The notes beneath the pieces were generated by a model that worked only from the letters and a program-made list of their open reading frames with translations, was not told the origin of the DNA and did not search any database. Positions 15,631-24,504 of a stretch of 64,000 nt of DNA are shown in pieces. Source of the stretch: Streptomyces olivochromogenes (GTDB lineage Bacteria > Actinomycetota > Actinomycetes > Streptomycetales > Streptomycetaceae); NCBI RefSeq assembly GCF_001514115.1, contig NZ_KQ948465.1, forward strand, positions 81,562 to 145,561, read 5' to 3'. The position numbers and the translations under genes are program-made. Positions within the stretch are counted from its first letter, which is position 1. Each line of letters starts with the position of its first letter.

Positions 15631-17223
15631 TCAGTGCTTGCGGCGACGGCCCTTCCCGCCGCGTGCCGGCGCCCTGCTCTCGACAGGCTCCGTGGCGGCG
15701 GCCGGGACTGCCGGACGGTCCGCGGAGACCACCAGGGCGGCCAGCAGCGTGGTCACCGGCACCGAGGCGACCAGGCCGATCGAGCCGACCAGGGTGCGCA
15801 CGATCTCTTCGGCGACCAGTTCGCTGTTGGCGACGGTGCCCACACTGCTCTGCGCGATCGAGAAGAGCAGCAGCAGGGGAAGCGCGGCACCCGCGTACGC
15901 CAGGACGAGTGTGTTGACGACCGATGCGATGTGGTCACGGCCGATCCGGATGCCCGCACGGTACAGATCGCGCCAGCCCATCGTCGGGCTGGCCTCGTGC
16001 AGCTCCCAGACCGCCGAGGTCTGCGTCACCGTCACATCGTCGAGCACACCGAGCGAGCCGATGATGACGCCCGCGAGCAGCAGACCGCTCATGTCGATGG
16101 ACGGATACAGGCCGTGGATCAGACCGGTGTTGTCGTCCGTGTTGCCGGTCAGCGCCGCCCAGCCGATGAACTCCGAGCCGAGGATGCCGATCAGCACCAG
16201 GGAGAGCAGGGTGCCGAGCACCGCCACCGACGTACGGGCCGAGAGGCCGTGGCACATGTAGAGCGCGATCAGCATGATGGCGCTCGCCCCGACCACGGCC
16301 ACGACCAGCGGATTCGAGCCCTGCAGGATCGCGGGCAGGATGAAGAAGGTCAGGATCACGAAGCTGATGGCCAGTGCGACCAGTGCCATGACCCCGCGCA
16401 TCCGGCCCACCACCACGACGGCCAGCGCGAAGATCCCGGCGAGCAGCGCCATCGGGAACTTCCGGTTCACATCGGTGACCGAGTACTGCAGGTCCCTGGG
16501 CGCGGAGGGCTCGTACGCGGCCACGACCTTCTCGCCCTCGTGCAACTGCCGTGACTGGTCAGGCTGGATGATCTCCGTGAACGTACGGCCCTTGTCCTTG
16601 CCGGTGTCGATCCGGATCGTCGCCTTTTTGCAGTCGCCCGTCGCCTCTTGTTGCGCGGAGGAGCCCTCGGCGGTGGATGTGTCGCCGGTCGGAGTCTCCC
16701 CCGACGCGTTCACGGACTTGCAGCTGACCTTGTCGACCTTGGTGACCGTGGCCTGCTGGGTCTGCCGGTCGAAGCCGACGCCGGTGCGTTCATGGGAAGG
16801 GGCGCCACCGGGCCAGAGCACCGCGAGACCCACAACGACCGCGGCGGCGAAGGGGATCAGGATGGCCGCGATGACCTTGCGCAGATGCTTGGAGACGGGC
16901 GTGGCGGGCCCATGGCTGTGACTGTGCGAGTGCCCGGACCCGTGCCCGTTCCCAGGACCGTGTCCGTCCCCAGGGCCGTGCCCATTCCCCGGTCCAGGTC
17001 CATTCCCAGGCCCGTCCCCCGACCCAGACCCATGTCCGCCACCGGGGCCGTGCCCGTGTCCCTCACCCGGTCCGTGCCCATGCCCGACTCCTGGACCGGG
17101 GCCGGGGCCACCGCCCGGCCCGTGTCCGCGGCCGTCTCCGGAGCCGGGTCCATAGCCGTCTCCGGGACCGCGTCGGCGCGGCGGCTCGGACGGCGGGAAC
17201 GGGGGCTGCTGCGTTGTGGTCAC
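15631..17223 (-). CDS. YibE/F-like multipass membrane protein with His/Gly/Pro repeat N-terminus
   Basis: This 530-residue protein has three parts. Residues 1 to about 105 are a repeat region dominated by GHGPG, GNGHG and GSGHSH-like units. A first TM segment (VIAAILIPFAAAVVVGLAVLW) and an extracytoplasmic domain follow. Then come seven or so TM helices with the YibE/F features GSLGVLDDVTVTQTSAVWEL and GRDHIASVVNTLVLAYAGA. The function of YibE/F is unknown. The His-rich tail faces the cytoplasm by topology and could bind metal (inference). It starts at GTG 17223 without a clear Shine-Dalgarno and is divergent from the TPP riboswitch and thiC. Confidence 0.85.
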   Translation of the reverse strand: MTTTQQPPFPPSEPPRRRGPGDGYGPGSGDGRGHGPGGGPGPGPGVGHGHGPGEGHGHGPGGGHGSGSGDGPGNGPGPGNGHGPGDGHGPGNGHGSGHSHSHSHGPATPVSKHLRKVIAAILIPFAAAVVVGLAVLWPGGAPSHERTGVGFDRQTQQATVTKVDKVSCKSVNASGETPTGDTSTAEGSSAQQEATGDCKKATIRIDTGKDKGRTFTEIIQPDQSRQLHEGEKVVAAYEPSAPRDLQYSVTDVNRKFPMALLAGIFALAVVVVGRMRGVMALVALAISFVILTFFILPAILQGSNPLVVAVVGASAIMLIALYMCHGLSARTSVAVLGTLLSLVLIGILGSEFIGWAALTGNTDDNTGLIHGLYPSIDMSGLLLAGVIIGSLGVLDDVTVTQTSAVWELHEASPTMGWRDLYRAGIRIGRDHIASVVNTLVLAYAGAALPLLLLFSIAQSSVGTVANSELVAEEIVRTLVGSIGLVASVPVTTLLAALVVSADRPAVPAAATEPVESRAPARGGKGRRRKH

Positions 17224-17356
17224 CGACCGATCATCGCAAGAACGGCGAGGGCCCTCTGTTCACCGCGCCAGATATGACGCTAGCGTGGAGTCACCTTTGC
17301 ACACGCGGGAGCTCGGAGCACCGGGCTGAGAGGGCGCTGACCTCCGTCTTAGCGAT

Positions 17357-17370
17357 GTTTCACGTGGAAC
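17357..17370. other. parS site inside the thiC riboswitch P3 arm
   Basis: GTTTCACGTGGAAC is a standard Streptomyces parS variant and lies between the two conserved halves of the TPP riboswitch. ParB would bind the DNA form. In RNA, its dyad symmetry would form a hairpin at the tip of P3. Confidence 0.88.
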
Positions 17371-17377
17371 GAGTGAT

Positions 17378-17391
17378 GTTCCACAAGGAAC
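17378..17391. other. degenerate parS-like dyad
   Basis: GTTCCACAAGGAAC keeps the outer GTTCC/GGAAC arms of a parS-like element but has lost the central CACGTG. It lies 7 bases after the intact parS in the same riboswitch arm. ParB binding is doubtful. Confidence 0.5.
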
Positions 17392-17464
17392 GTCGGCAGA
17401 CGGAATCCGCTGCGTCGACCGCCGAACCTGTTACCGGGTAATGCCGGCGTAGGGAGTAGGTCTC

Positions 17465-19294
17465 ATGACCAACAAGGACGTACGCACGCCTGCCTCCAGC
17501 CAGATGGGCGGGGTGCCTGCCGCGCCCGAGGGCGAACAGCAGCGGGAGGCCGGGAAGTCCATCGGCTGGCACAAGGGATACGTCGGGGGTTCGCGCCCCG
17601 ATCTGCGGGTGCCGGTCCGTCAAGTGCACCTCACCAACGGGCAGTCCGTCACGCTGTACGACACCTCCGGCCCGTACACCGATCCGATCGTCGACACCGA
17701 CGTACGCAGGGGCCTCGCGCCGCTGCGCGAGAACTGGATCATCGCCCGCGGTGACACCGAGGAGTATGCGGGCCGTCCCGTCCGTCCCGAGGACGACGGA
17801 ATCAAGCACACCTCGCCGCGCGGGGGTCTGCGCAACCTCGACGCGGTCTTCCCGGGGCGGCCGCGCCAGCCGCGTCGAGGTCGTCCCGGAGAGGCGGTCA
17901 CGCAGCTCGCGTACGCCCGGCGGGGCGAGATCACGCCCGAGATGGAGTTCGTGGCGGTCCGCGAGAACGTCGACCCCGAGGTCGTACGCGAGGAGATCGC
18001 CGCCGGTCGCGCGGTGCTGCCCGCGAACGTCAATCACCCGGAGATCGAGCCGATGATCATCGGCAAGCGGTTCCTGGTGAAGGTCAACGCCAACATCGGC
18101 AACTCCGCCGTCACCTCCTCCATCGAGGAGGAGGTCGAGAAGATGACCTGGGCGACGCGCTGGGGCGCGGACACGGTCATGGACCTGTCCACCGGTCGCA
18201 ATATCCACACCACGCGGGAATGGGTCCTGCGCAACTCCCCCGTCCCCATCGGCACGGTGCCGCTCTACCAGGCTCTGGAGAAGGTGGACGGCCGCGCCGA
18301 GGAGCTGACCTGGGAGATCTACAAGGACACGGTCATCGAGCAGGCCGAGCAGGGTGTGGACTACATGACGGTCCACGCGGGCGTGCGGCTGCCGTACGTG
18401 CCGCTCACCGCGAACCGCAAGACCGGCATCGTCTCGCGCGGCGGCTCGATCATGGCGGCCTGGTGCCTCGCGCACCACAAGGAATCGTTCCTCTACGAGA
18501 ACTTCGAGGAACTCTGCGAGATCCTCGCGGCGTACGACGTCACGTACTCGCTCGGCGACGGGCTGCGGCCCGGGTCGATCGCGGACGCCAACGACGCGGC
18601 TCAGTTCGCGGAGTTGAGGACGCTCGGGGAACTCAACACGATCGCGAAGCGTTTTCATGTACAGACGATGATCGAGGGCCCGGGACACGTCCCGATGCAC
18701 AAGATCAAGGAGAACATCGACCTTCAGCAGGAGATCTGTGATGAAGCTCCGTTCTATACGCTCGGCCCGCTGACGACGGACGTCGCGCCGGCGTACGACC
18801 ACATCACCTCCGGCATCGGTGCCGCGATGATCGCCTGGTGGGGCACGGCCATGCTCTGCTACGTCACGCCCAAGGAGCACTTGGGCCTGCCCAATCGTGA
18901 CGACGTCAAGACCGGCGTCATCACCTACAAGATCGCCGCCCACGCAGCCGACCTCGCCAAGGGGCACCCAGGTGCGCAGGAATGGGACGACGCACTGTCC
19001 GACGCCCGCTTCGAGTTCCGGTGGGAGGACCAGTTCAACCTCGCCCTCGACCCGGACACGGCACGGGAGTTCCACGACGAGACCCTGCCCGCCGAACCCG
19101 CCAAGACGGCGCACTTCTGCTCCATGTGCGGCCCGAAGTTCTGCTCGATGAAGATCAGCCAGAGCATCACGGAGCAGTTCGGCGGTACGGCGGCCGCGGG
19201 GGCGTCGGCTGAAGAGGTCGCCGAGGGGATGCTGCAGAAGTCCAGGGAGTTCGCCGCCGCGGGCAACCGGGTCTATCTGCCACTCGCGGACTGA
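17465..19294 (+). CDS. thiC: phosphomethylpyrimidine synthase ThiC
   Basis: This 609-residue radical-SAM enzyme converts aminoimidazole ribotide to hydroxymethylpyrimidine phosphate, the pyrimidine branch of thiamine synthesis. The C-terminal [4Fe-4S] ligand motif CSMCGPKFC is at residues 552-560. Conserved stretches such as NANIGNSAVTSSIEEEVEKM and MIEGPGHVPMHKIKENIDLQ are intact. The length is normal for actinobacterial ThiC. Expression is controlled by the TPP riboswitch immediately upstream. No other thiamine genes are adjacent. Confidence 0.98.
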   Translation: MTNKDVRTPASSQMGGVPAAPEGEQQREAGKSIGWHKGYVGGSRPDLRVPVRQVHLTNGQSVTLYDTSGPYTDPIVDTDVRRGLAPLRENWIIARGDTEEYAGRPVRPEDDGIKHTSPRGGLRNLDAVFPGRPRQPRRGRPGEAVTQLAYARRGEITPEMEFVAVRENVDPEVVREEIAAGRAVLPANVNHPEIEPMIIGKRFLVKVNANIGNSAVTSSIEEEVEKMTWATRWGADTVMDLSTGRNIHTTREWVLRNSPVPIGTVPLYQALEKVDGRAEELTWEIYKDTVIEQAEQGVDYMTVHAGVRLPYVPLTANRKTGIVSRGGSIMAAWCLAHHKESFLYENFEELCEILAAYDVTYSLGDGLRPGSIADANDAAQFAELRTLGELNTIAKRFHVQTMIEGPGHVPMHKIKENIDLQQEICDEAPFYTLGPLTTDVAPAYDHITSGIGAAMIAWWGTAMLCYVTPKEHLGLPNRDDVKTGVITYKIAAHAADLAKGHPGAQEWDDALSDARFEFRWEDQFNLALDPDTAREFHDETLPAEPAKTAHFCSMCGPKFCSMKISQSITEQFGGTAAAGASAEEVAEGMLQKSREFAAAGNRVYLPLAD

Positions 19295-19406
19295 GGCGCT
19301 CGCGGACTGAGCCGCACGCACGCGCAGTCGTGCCCGGGGCCGTTCGCGGCGTACATCAGGCGCAACGAACGGCTCCCGGGCCGGGTTCTCTCGGCAGACT
19401 GGGCCC

Positions 19407-20876
19407 ATGACATCGACATCCATGAGCAAGGGCGCCAACCTTCCCGTCGCCGCCGGGGCGGTGCGGGCCGTGCTCGGCTGGAGAGGAGGGGCCGGTGCGC
19501 CGGACGCGGATGCCTCGGCGCTGCTGCTCGGCCCGGGCGGACGCGTGCGGGACGACGGGGACTTCGTCTTCTACAACCAGCCGCAGCACGCCTCCGGCGC
19601 CGTACGGCATCTCGGGAAGCAGCGGGACGGTGCTGCCACGACGGACACCGTCGAGGTGGACCTGCGTGCCCTGGAACCGGAGATCGAGCGGGTCGTCCTG
19701 TGCGCCTCGGCCGATGGCGGCACCTTCGGCGGGCTGTCCGGACTGACGCTGCGGATGCTCGATGCCGGGACCCAGCAGGAGATCGCGCGCTTCGAGATGG
19801 AGGCCACGACGGAGACGGCATTCATCGGGGGCGAGCTGTATCTGCGGGGAGGTCAGTGGAAGTTCCGGGCGGTCGGGCAGGGGTACGCGTCCGGGCTGGC
19901 CGGTCTCGCCACCGACTTCGGTATCAGCGTGGAGTCCGACGGGGCCGGTACGTCCGGGCCGGAGCCGTCGGTTTCGCCCAGGGGCACAGCGGCGGTCTCG
20001 CCCGCGCTCCCGCCGACGGGCTCGCGGACGGCCGCTCCCACCGCTGCGGGCGCCCCGCCGGCACCCCCGGCACCCCCGGCACCCCCGGCACCCCCGGCTT
20101 CCTCCCCGCGTCTCAGCAAGGGCGAGGAACGGTTGCCGGTGGACATGCGCAAGCGGCTCTCGTTGCGTAAGGAGCAGGTGGCGGTCAGCCTGCGGAAGCA
20201 CGGTGCGGAGGGGGTCACGGCGCGCGTCGTGTTGATCCTCGACGCCTCCGGCTCCATGTCGTTCCTGTACTCGAAGGGTGTCGTGGCCGACGTGGTGGAG
20301 CGGATGGCCGCGGTGGCGGCGCAACTGGATGACGACGGGGTGATGCAGGCGTGGACGTTCGCCTCCCATGCCGCCCGGCTGCCGGACCTCAGTCTGGGCG
20401 AGCTGCCCGAGTGGCTGGAGCTCCATGTCCGGGTCGGTGAGCTGAGCCTGTTCCGGCGGAGCAACAAACCGCGGAAGGGCCTGCTGCCGGGGCAGGTGGA
20501 CATGCGGTCGGTCGGCATCCAGAACGAGGAGCAGAAGGCGATCGCCGAGGTGCGCACGTATGTACGAGAGCACCCGGCTGTCGATCCCACGCTGGTGTTG
20601 TTCTTCTCCGACGGCGGTGTCTATCGGAACAAGGCGATCGAGCAGGAGCTGAGGGACGCGGTGGAGGAGCCGATCTTCTGGCAGTTCGTGGGCCTGGGAC
20701 GGTCGAACTACGGCGTACTGGAGCGGTTCGACACGCTGCCCGGTCGGCGCGTCGACAACGTGGGGTTCTTCGCGGTGGACGACATCAGCGTCGTACCGGA
20801 CCCGGAGTTGTACGACCGGCTGCTATCCCAGTTCCCGGCCTGGATGACGGCGGCCCGGGGGCTCGGCATCATCTGA
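19407..20876 (+). CDS. TerD-domain / von Willebrand factor A fusion protein
   Basis: This 489-residue protein begins with a TerD (stress/tellurite resistance) domain of about 185 residues. It is recognisable by the SKGANLPV opening, DDGDFVFYNQPQHASGAVRH and the GGQWKFRAVGQGYASGLAGL end. A Pro/Ala linker follows, including a 9-bp repeat. From about residue 270 there is a vWA domain with the MIDAS motif DASGSM near residue 278. TerD domains bind Ca2+ and vWA domains bind ligands through a metal. Their fusion is known in actinobacterial ter-type stress systems, but the role is unresolved. No other ter genes lie next to it. Confidence 0.87.
   Translation: MTSTSMSKGANLPVAAGAVRAVLGWRGGAGAPDADASALLLGPGGRVRDDGDFVFYNQPQHASGAVRHLGKQRDGAATTDTVEVDLRALEPEIERVVLCASADGGTFGGLSGLTLRMLDAGTQQEIARFEMEATTETAFIGGELYLRGGQWKFRAVGQGYASGLAGLATDFGISVESDGAGTSGPEPSVSPRGTAAVSPALPPTGSRTAAPTAAGAPPAPPAPPAPPAPPASSPRLSKGEERLPVDMRKRLSLRKEQVAVSLRKHGAEGVTARVVLILDASGSMSFLYSKGVVADVVERMAAVAAQLDDDGVMQAWTFASHAARLPDLSLGELPEWLELHVRVGELSLFRRSNKPRKGLLPGQVDMRSVGIQNEEQKAIAEVRTYVREHPAVDPTLVLFFSDGGVYRNKAIEQELRDAVEEPIFWQFVGLGRSNYGVLERFDTLPGRRVDNVGFFAVDDISVVPDPELYDRLLSQFPAWMTAARGLGII
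20061..20096 (+). repeat. 9-bp tandem repeat, four copies, in the TerD-vWA linker
   Basis: GCACCCCCG is repeated exactly four times and encodes an Ala-Pro-Pro ladder in the linker. The copy number may vary between strains by slippage while keeping the frame. Confidence 0.92.
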
Positions 20877-20946
20877 CGGGGCGCGCCGGCACCGTACGAG
20901 TGGGACGAGTGAGGCGGGCGCCGGTGAAGGGGCGGGCAGCGGCAAA

Positions 20947-20976
20947 AGGGCCCGCGCCGTATCGACGCAGGCCCCT
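20947..20976. terminator. bidirectional hairpin between convergent genes
   Basis: GGGCCCGCG (20948-20956) pairs with CGCAGGCCC (20966-20974) with one mismatch and a 9-base loop. Short A and T runs flank it. It lies between the TerD-vWA gene and the convergent two-TM protein gene. Confidence 0.6.
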
Positions 20977-21010
20977 CGTTCCCGTCACCCCGGTGTCGGC
21001 CCGCCGGGTG

Positions 21011-21874
21011 TCACTCCGGCTGGTGCTCGGGCCCCCCGAAGTCCGGGCTGGTGAAGTCCGGGCTGGTGAAGCTCGGGCGCGGACCCGCGGCGGGTCCGCC
21101 GTCGGGGCTGCTGAACCCCGGCCGGTTGTAGCCGAGGTGCGGCATGCGGCCGGTGGTCGGTGTCGGTGACGGACGGGTCAGTGCCGCCGTGCCCGGATCG
21201 GCGAGGGCCTCCCGGAGGAACGGCATGATGCCGCGCTCCAGCAGGGCCTCGCGCCAGGCTTCCCTGGCCCGGGCCACCTCCGCGTTGAGCTCGCCGGGTG
21301 CTCCGGCCTGGAGCGAGGACGAGCCGTTGCGCAGAGCGGTGAGCAGCAGCCCGACCGCGGCGACCAGGATGGCGGCCGCCGTGACCGCGCCGAAGACCCA
21401 CCCGGTGGTCAGCAGGGTCTGGGCGAACGCCAGCTCGGGAGTGAGGACCTTCAGGATGAATCCCACGAGCAGGAAGATCACCGCGGCTGTTCCGGCGAGG
21501 ACGGGGGCGAGCACCGCGACGACGGCGATCGCGCCGGCTCCGGCGGTCTCGGTGACCTCGCCCATGGTGGCGGCGAGCCCCATCGCGGTCGCGCCGGGCT
21601 CCGCGGAGCCCGCTCCTTCGCTCACGGTTGGGGTGGACGGCGCCGGGCGGCGCAGTTCCTCGCGGACCTTCACGTAGTGCGCGTACTCGGTCGCCGCGGC
21701 CGCCGTGATGAGTGCGGTGGCGTTGAGCGCCATGGTGCGCAGCTGTTCGGCGTTGAGCCGCTGGCCGACAGCGGCGAGTTCCGGGCGGTGTGGGGCGGAG
21801 CGCAGCGCCTCATCGAGGATCCGCTCGTATTCCTGGCGGTCCTCGCTCAGCAGGTGCTGCGGAACGCTGTTCAT
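21011..21874 (-). CDS. hypothetical two-TM membrane protein with repeat C-terminus
   Basis: This 287-residue protein has no recognised family. Residues 1-110 are soluble and helical (RQEYERILDEALRSAPHRPE and following). Two long hydrophobic segments (AIAVVAVLAPVLAGTAAVIF and VFGAVTAAAILVAAVGLLLT) lie near residues 120-190. The C-terminus is disordered and repeats FTSPDF. I chose ATG 21874 because a GGGGG ribosome site lies six bases upstream; ATG 21880 is also in frame. It stands alone downstream of the metallophosphoesterase gene. Function unknown. Confidence 0.75.
   Translation of the reverse strand: MNSVPQHLLSEDRQEYERILDEALRSAPHRPELAAVGQRLNAEQLRTMALNATALITAAAATEYAHYVKVREELRRPAPSTPTVSEGAGSAEPGATAMGLAATMGEVTETAGAGAIAVVAVLAPVLAGTAAVIFLLVGFILKVLTPELAFAQTLLTTGWVFGAVTAAAILVAAVGLLLTALRNGSSSLQAGAPGELNAEVARAREAWREALLERGIMPFLREALADPGTAALTRPSPTPTTGRMPHLGYNRPGFSSPDGGPAAGPRPSFTSPDFTSPDFGGPEHQPE
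21038..21067. repeat. 15-bp tandem repeat, two perfect copies plus partial
   Basis: The unit GAAGTCCGGGCTGGT occurs twice in a row, with a diverged third copy after it. It encodes the repeated TSPDF peptide near the C-terminus of the two-TM protein. Confidence 0.85.
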
Positions 21875-22061
21875 GTGCATCCCCCGATGCTCCGTAGGGC
21901 TGGTGGCTCGCACGCTGACGAGCCGTCGGGCAGAAACGGAGGGGAGCCTGCTACGGATAAGCCGATGGTAGAGCGGTGACGGCACGCCGTGACAGGGGGT
22001 TTCCAGAAATTGCCCCCTGGCCAGCGCCGTCCTTCGTGAGGGACGTCTGCCCGAAGAACCC

Positions 22062-23132
22062 TCAGCTATCCAGGGGCAGTTGCTGGACCAGCAGTTTTCC
22101 GGCCATGGTCACTCCGCCGTCCATCGCGATGGCCAGTCCGTCGGCGTAAAGATGTGGTCCCTCGACCACGGGGCCAGCGGTGTCCTCGCCGTCCTCCGAG
22201 CCGACCTCGCCCAGGAGGTACGGGATGGGGCTGTGGCCATGGACGACGCGGGTGCCGCCGTAGGTGTCCAGCAGGGACAGCGCCGCCTCGGCGCCGCCGT
22301 CGTCGCGGAAGGCGAAGCGTCTGGTGAACTTCCGGAAGAGGTCCCAGCACTCGTCCGCGTCGTTGCGTGTGAGGGTTTCGCGGATGGTGTCGTTGACCGC
22401 TTCGATCGAGTCGCCGTAGTCGAGGTAGGCGGTGGTGTCGGAGTGCACGAGGAGGTGCCCGTCGACCTGCTCCATGGCGTCCAGGCGGGCCATCCACTGC
22501 AGGTGGTGGTCCTGGAGGCGGTCCATGTCGGTCTTCTGGCCGCCGTTGAGCAGCCACGCGGCCTGGAAGGTGGCGGTGCCCGCGCCGGAGTTGACGGGGG
22601 TGTCGCCGAACCGCTTGGCGCCGAGCAGCAGCAGCTCGTGGTTGCCCATGAGCGCCTTGCAGTAGCCGCCGACCGCGGCCGCCTCGGCGGACAGCCGCAT
22701 CACGAGGTCGATCACGCCGATGCCGTCGGGGCCGCGGTCGGTGAAGTCGCCGAGGAACCACAGGCGCGCGGTCCCGGCGGACCAGTTGCCCGCGGCGTCG
22801 AGGAGGCCCTGCTCCTGGAGCGCGGCGACCAGCTGGTCGAGGTAGCCGTGCACGTCGCCCACCACGTACAGCGGACCCGGCCCGTCGGCGGGCTGGGGGG
22901 CCGCCACTGCGGCGGGGTCCACGACGACCTGCACGGTGTCGCCCCGGTTGATGACGGGCAGGTCCCGCCGGGTGGGCGTGTAGCCCTCGGGCTCCTCGCC
23001 GACTCCGGCCGTCTCGCCGGGAGCTGCGCTCGGCGGGTACGGACCGGTCTCGTGGATGTACGCGGGCACCCGGAAGTCGCGCAACGTCTCCGTCCGCACC
23101 GCCTCGGGTCCCTGACCGGCCCCCTGAGTCAT
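22062..23132 (-). CDS. metallophosphoesterase (calcineurin-like)
   Basis: This 356-residue protein shows the dimetal phosphoesterase motifs in order: GDVHGYLDQL, GDFTDRGPDG and GNHELLLLG, then late VHSDT and HGHSPIP histidines. The family includes Ser/Thr phosphatases and diadenosine tetraphosphatases; the combination resembles PrpA/ApaH-type enzymes. ATG 23132 has a strong GGAGGGG site; a longer frame to 23216 is less likely. The first 85 residues before the domain appear flexible. It is isolated from other functional genes. Confidence 0.9.
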   Translation of the reverse strand: MTQGAGQGPEAVRTETLRDFRVPAYIHETGPYPPSAAPGETAGVGEEPEGYTPTRRDLPVINRGDTVQVVVDPAAVAAPQPADGPGPLYVVGDVHGYLDQLVAALQEQGLLDAAGNWSAGTARLWFLGDFTDRGPDGIGVIDLVMRLSAEAAAVGGYCKALMGNHELLLLGAKRFGDTPVNSGAGTATFQAAWLLNGGQKTDMDRLQDHHLQWMARLDAMEQVDGHLLVHSDTTAYLDYGDSIEAVNDTIRETLTRNDADECWDLFRKFTRRFAFRDDGGAEAALSLLDTYGGTRVVHGHSPIPYLLGEVGSEDGEDTAGPVVEGPHLYADGLAIAMDGGVTMAGKLLVQQLPLDS

Positions 23133-23391
23133 CGACCCCTCCACCACCATCGCGCCGCATCTGCACCGGATCGGACTGCCTGGTCGCAGCGGCCCGCGGT
23201 GTCGTGGGCCCATCATAGGAATGCGGATCGCGCCATGTGATGACCCAGGGGTGGTGAATCGGAGCAGGAGCCCTGTTCGCCACGGTTTTCGCCCGAATTG
23301 GGCGGGGCTTTCCCTGGTGGATGCCCCGCCGCCGACATGACGGACGTCAACCTCAGCGTACGCCGGGCCACTCCTCCCCGGGTGACCCGGA

Positions 23392-24504
23392 CTACCCCTT
23401 CTCGGGTGACCGGGGCGGGCTGACCGTCGTACGGGGTGGACGCCGCTCGGAGGAGGTCCGCACGATCAGCTCCGTCGGTATGACCTGTTCGACGGGTTGG
23501 TCGGTTTCCGCACCCTCGATGGCGTCGATGAGGAGCTGGACGACGGCGGTGCCGATGCGGCGTGGTTTGAGCGAGAGGGTGGTGATGGGCGGCTCGGTGC
23601 TGGCGTAGACGGTGGACTCGCTGCAGCAGACCAGCAGCAGGTCGTCCGGGACGCGCAGTCCGTAGCGCCGGGCCGCGGCCAGCAGATCGGTGCCGTTGGG
23701 GTCGAAGAGGCCGTAGACCGCGTCGGGGCGGTCGGGCCGGGCCAGCAGCCGGTCCGCGGCGACGGCGCCCGCACAGGGGTCGTGGGCCGGGTAGGCCTCG
23801 TACACCGGATCCTGTCCTACCCGCTCGCACCAGTGCAGATACGCGGTGGTGGACAGGTGGGTATAGGTGTCGGTGGAGGTGCCGGTGAGGAGGCCGATGC
23901 GGCGGGCGCCGGCGTCGGCGAGGTGGTCGAGGATGTCCAGGACGGCGGCTTCGTGGTCGTTGTCGACCCAGGCGGTGACGGGCAGCGTGCCGGCGGGGCG
24001 GCCGTCGGAGACGACGGGTAAGCCCTGACGGACGAGTTCGCTGACCACGGGGTCCTGGTCGGAGGGGTCGATGACGACGGTTCCGTCGAGGGCGACGTTG
24101 GACCAGACGTCGTGGCGTGAGGTGGCGGGGAGGATGACCAGGGCGTAGCCGCGGGCGAGTGCGGCGGAGGTGGCGGCTCTGGCCATCTCGGCGAAGTAGG
24201 CGAATTCGGTGAAGGTGAAAGGTTCATCCCCGTAGGTGGTCACGGTCAGGCCGATGAGGCCGGACTTGCCGGTACGGAGGGTGCGGGCGGCGGCCGACGG
24301 GCGATAGCCCAGCCGGTCGGCGACTTCACGGACGTGGCGTCGGGTGGCGTCCGGGAGCCGGCCCTTGCCGTTGAGGGCGTCGGAGACGGTTGTGATGGAG
24401 ACGCCTGCGGCCGCGGCGACGTCTCTGATTCCCGCCCGGCCTGGTCGACCGCCTCGGCGGGTAGTCTCCGCCCGGCTCACCTGGTGCTTCCCTGCTGCTG
24501 TCAT
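23392..24504 (-). CDS. LacI family transcriptional regulator
   Basis: This 370-residue repressor has the LacI HTH and hinge (GIRDVAAAAGVSITTVSDAL, then LGYRPSAAARTLRTGKSGLI). A sugar-binding-type effector domain ends RTSSERRPPRTTVSPPRSPE. ATG 24504 is preferred; an upstream extension is unlikely. LacI proteins usually control carbohydrate genes, but none are adjacent, so the regulon is unknown. The 489-base gap upstream may contain its own operator. Confidence 0.93.
   Translation of the reverse strand: MTAAGKHQVSRAETTRRGGRPGRAGIRDVAAAAGVSITTVSDALNGKGRLPDATRRHVREVADRLGYRPSAAARTLRTGKSGLIGLTVTTYGDEPFTFTEFAYFAEMARAATSAALARGYALVILPATSRHDVWSNVALDGTVVIDPSDQDPVVSELVRQGLPVVSDGRPAGTLPVTAWVDNDHEAAVLDILDHLADAGARRIGLLTGTSTDTYTHLSTTAYLHWCERVGQDPVYEAYPAHDPCAGAVAADRLLARPDRPDAVYGLFDPNGTDLLAAARRYGLRVPDDLLLVCCSESTVYASTEPPITTLSLKPRRIGTAVVQLLIDAIEGAETDQPVEQVIPTELIVRTSSERRPPRTTVSPPRSPEKG

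Larger units (their letters stand above)
17301..17456 (+). promoter_or_regulatory. TPP riboswitch (THI element) with an expanded P3 arm
   Basis: The 5' half contains the conserved CTGAGAG (17326-17332). The 3' half contains ACCTGTTACCGGGTAATGCC followed by GGCGTAGGGA (17426-17455), the universally conserved P4/P5 part of the THI box. Between the halves, the variable P3 arm is expanded to about 80 bases and contains a parS site. Thiamine pyrophosphate binding normally shuts off thiC expression, here probably by hiding the ribosome site near 17451-17460. Confidence 0.95.

Noticed and set aside
17360..19438. 692-residue open frame opposite thiC
   Set aside because: It is a GC-skewed shadow of thiC; its protein is Arg/Val/Asp-rich with no motif, and thiC is unmistakable.
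20061..20096. CRISPR-like array
   Set aside because: The units are 9 bp, contiguous and in coding frame; there are no spacers and no cas genes in the window.
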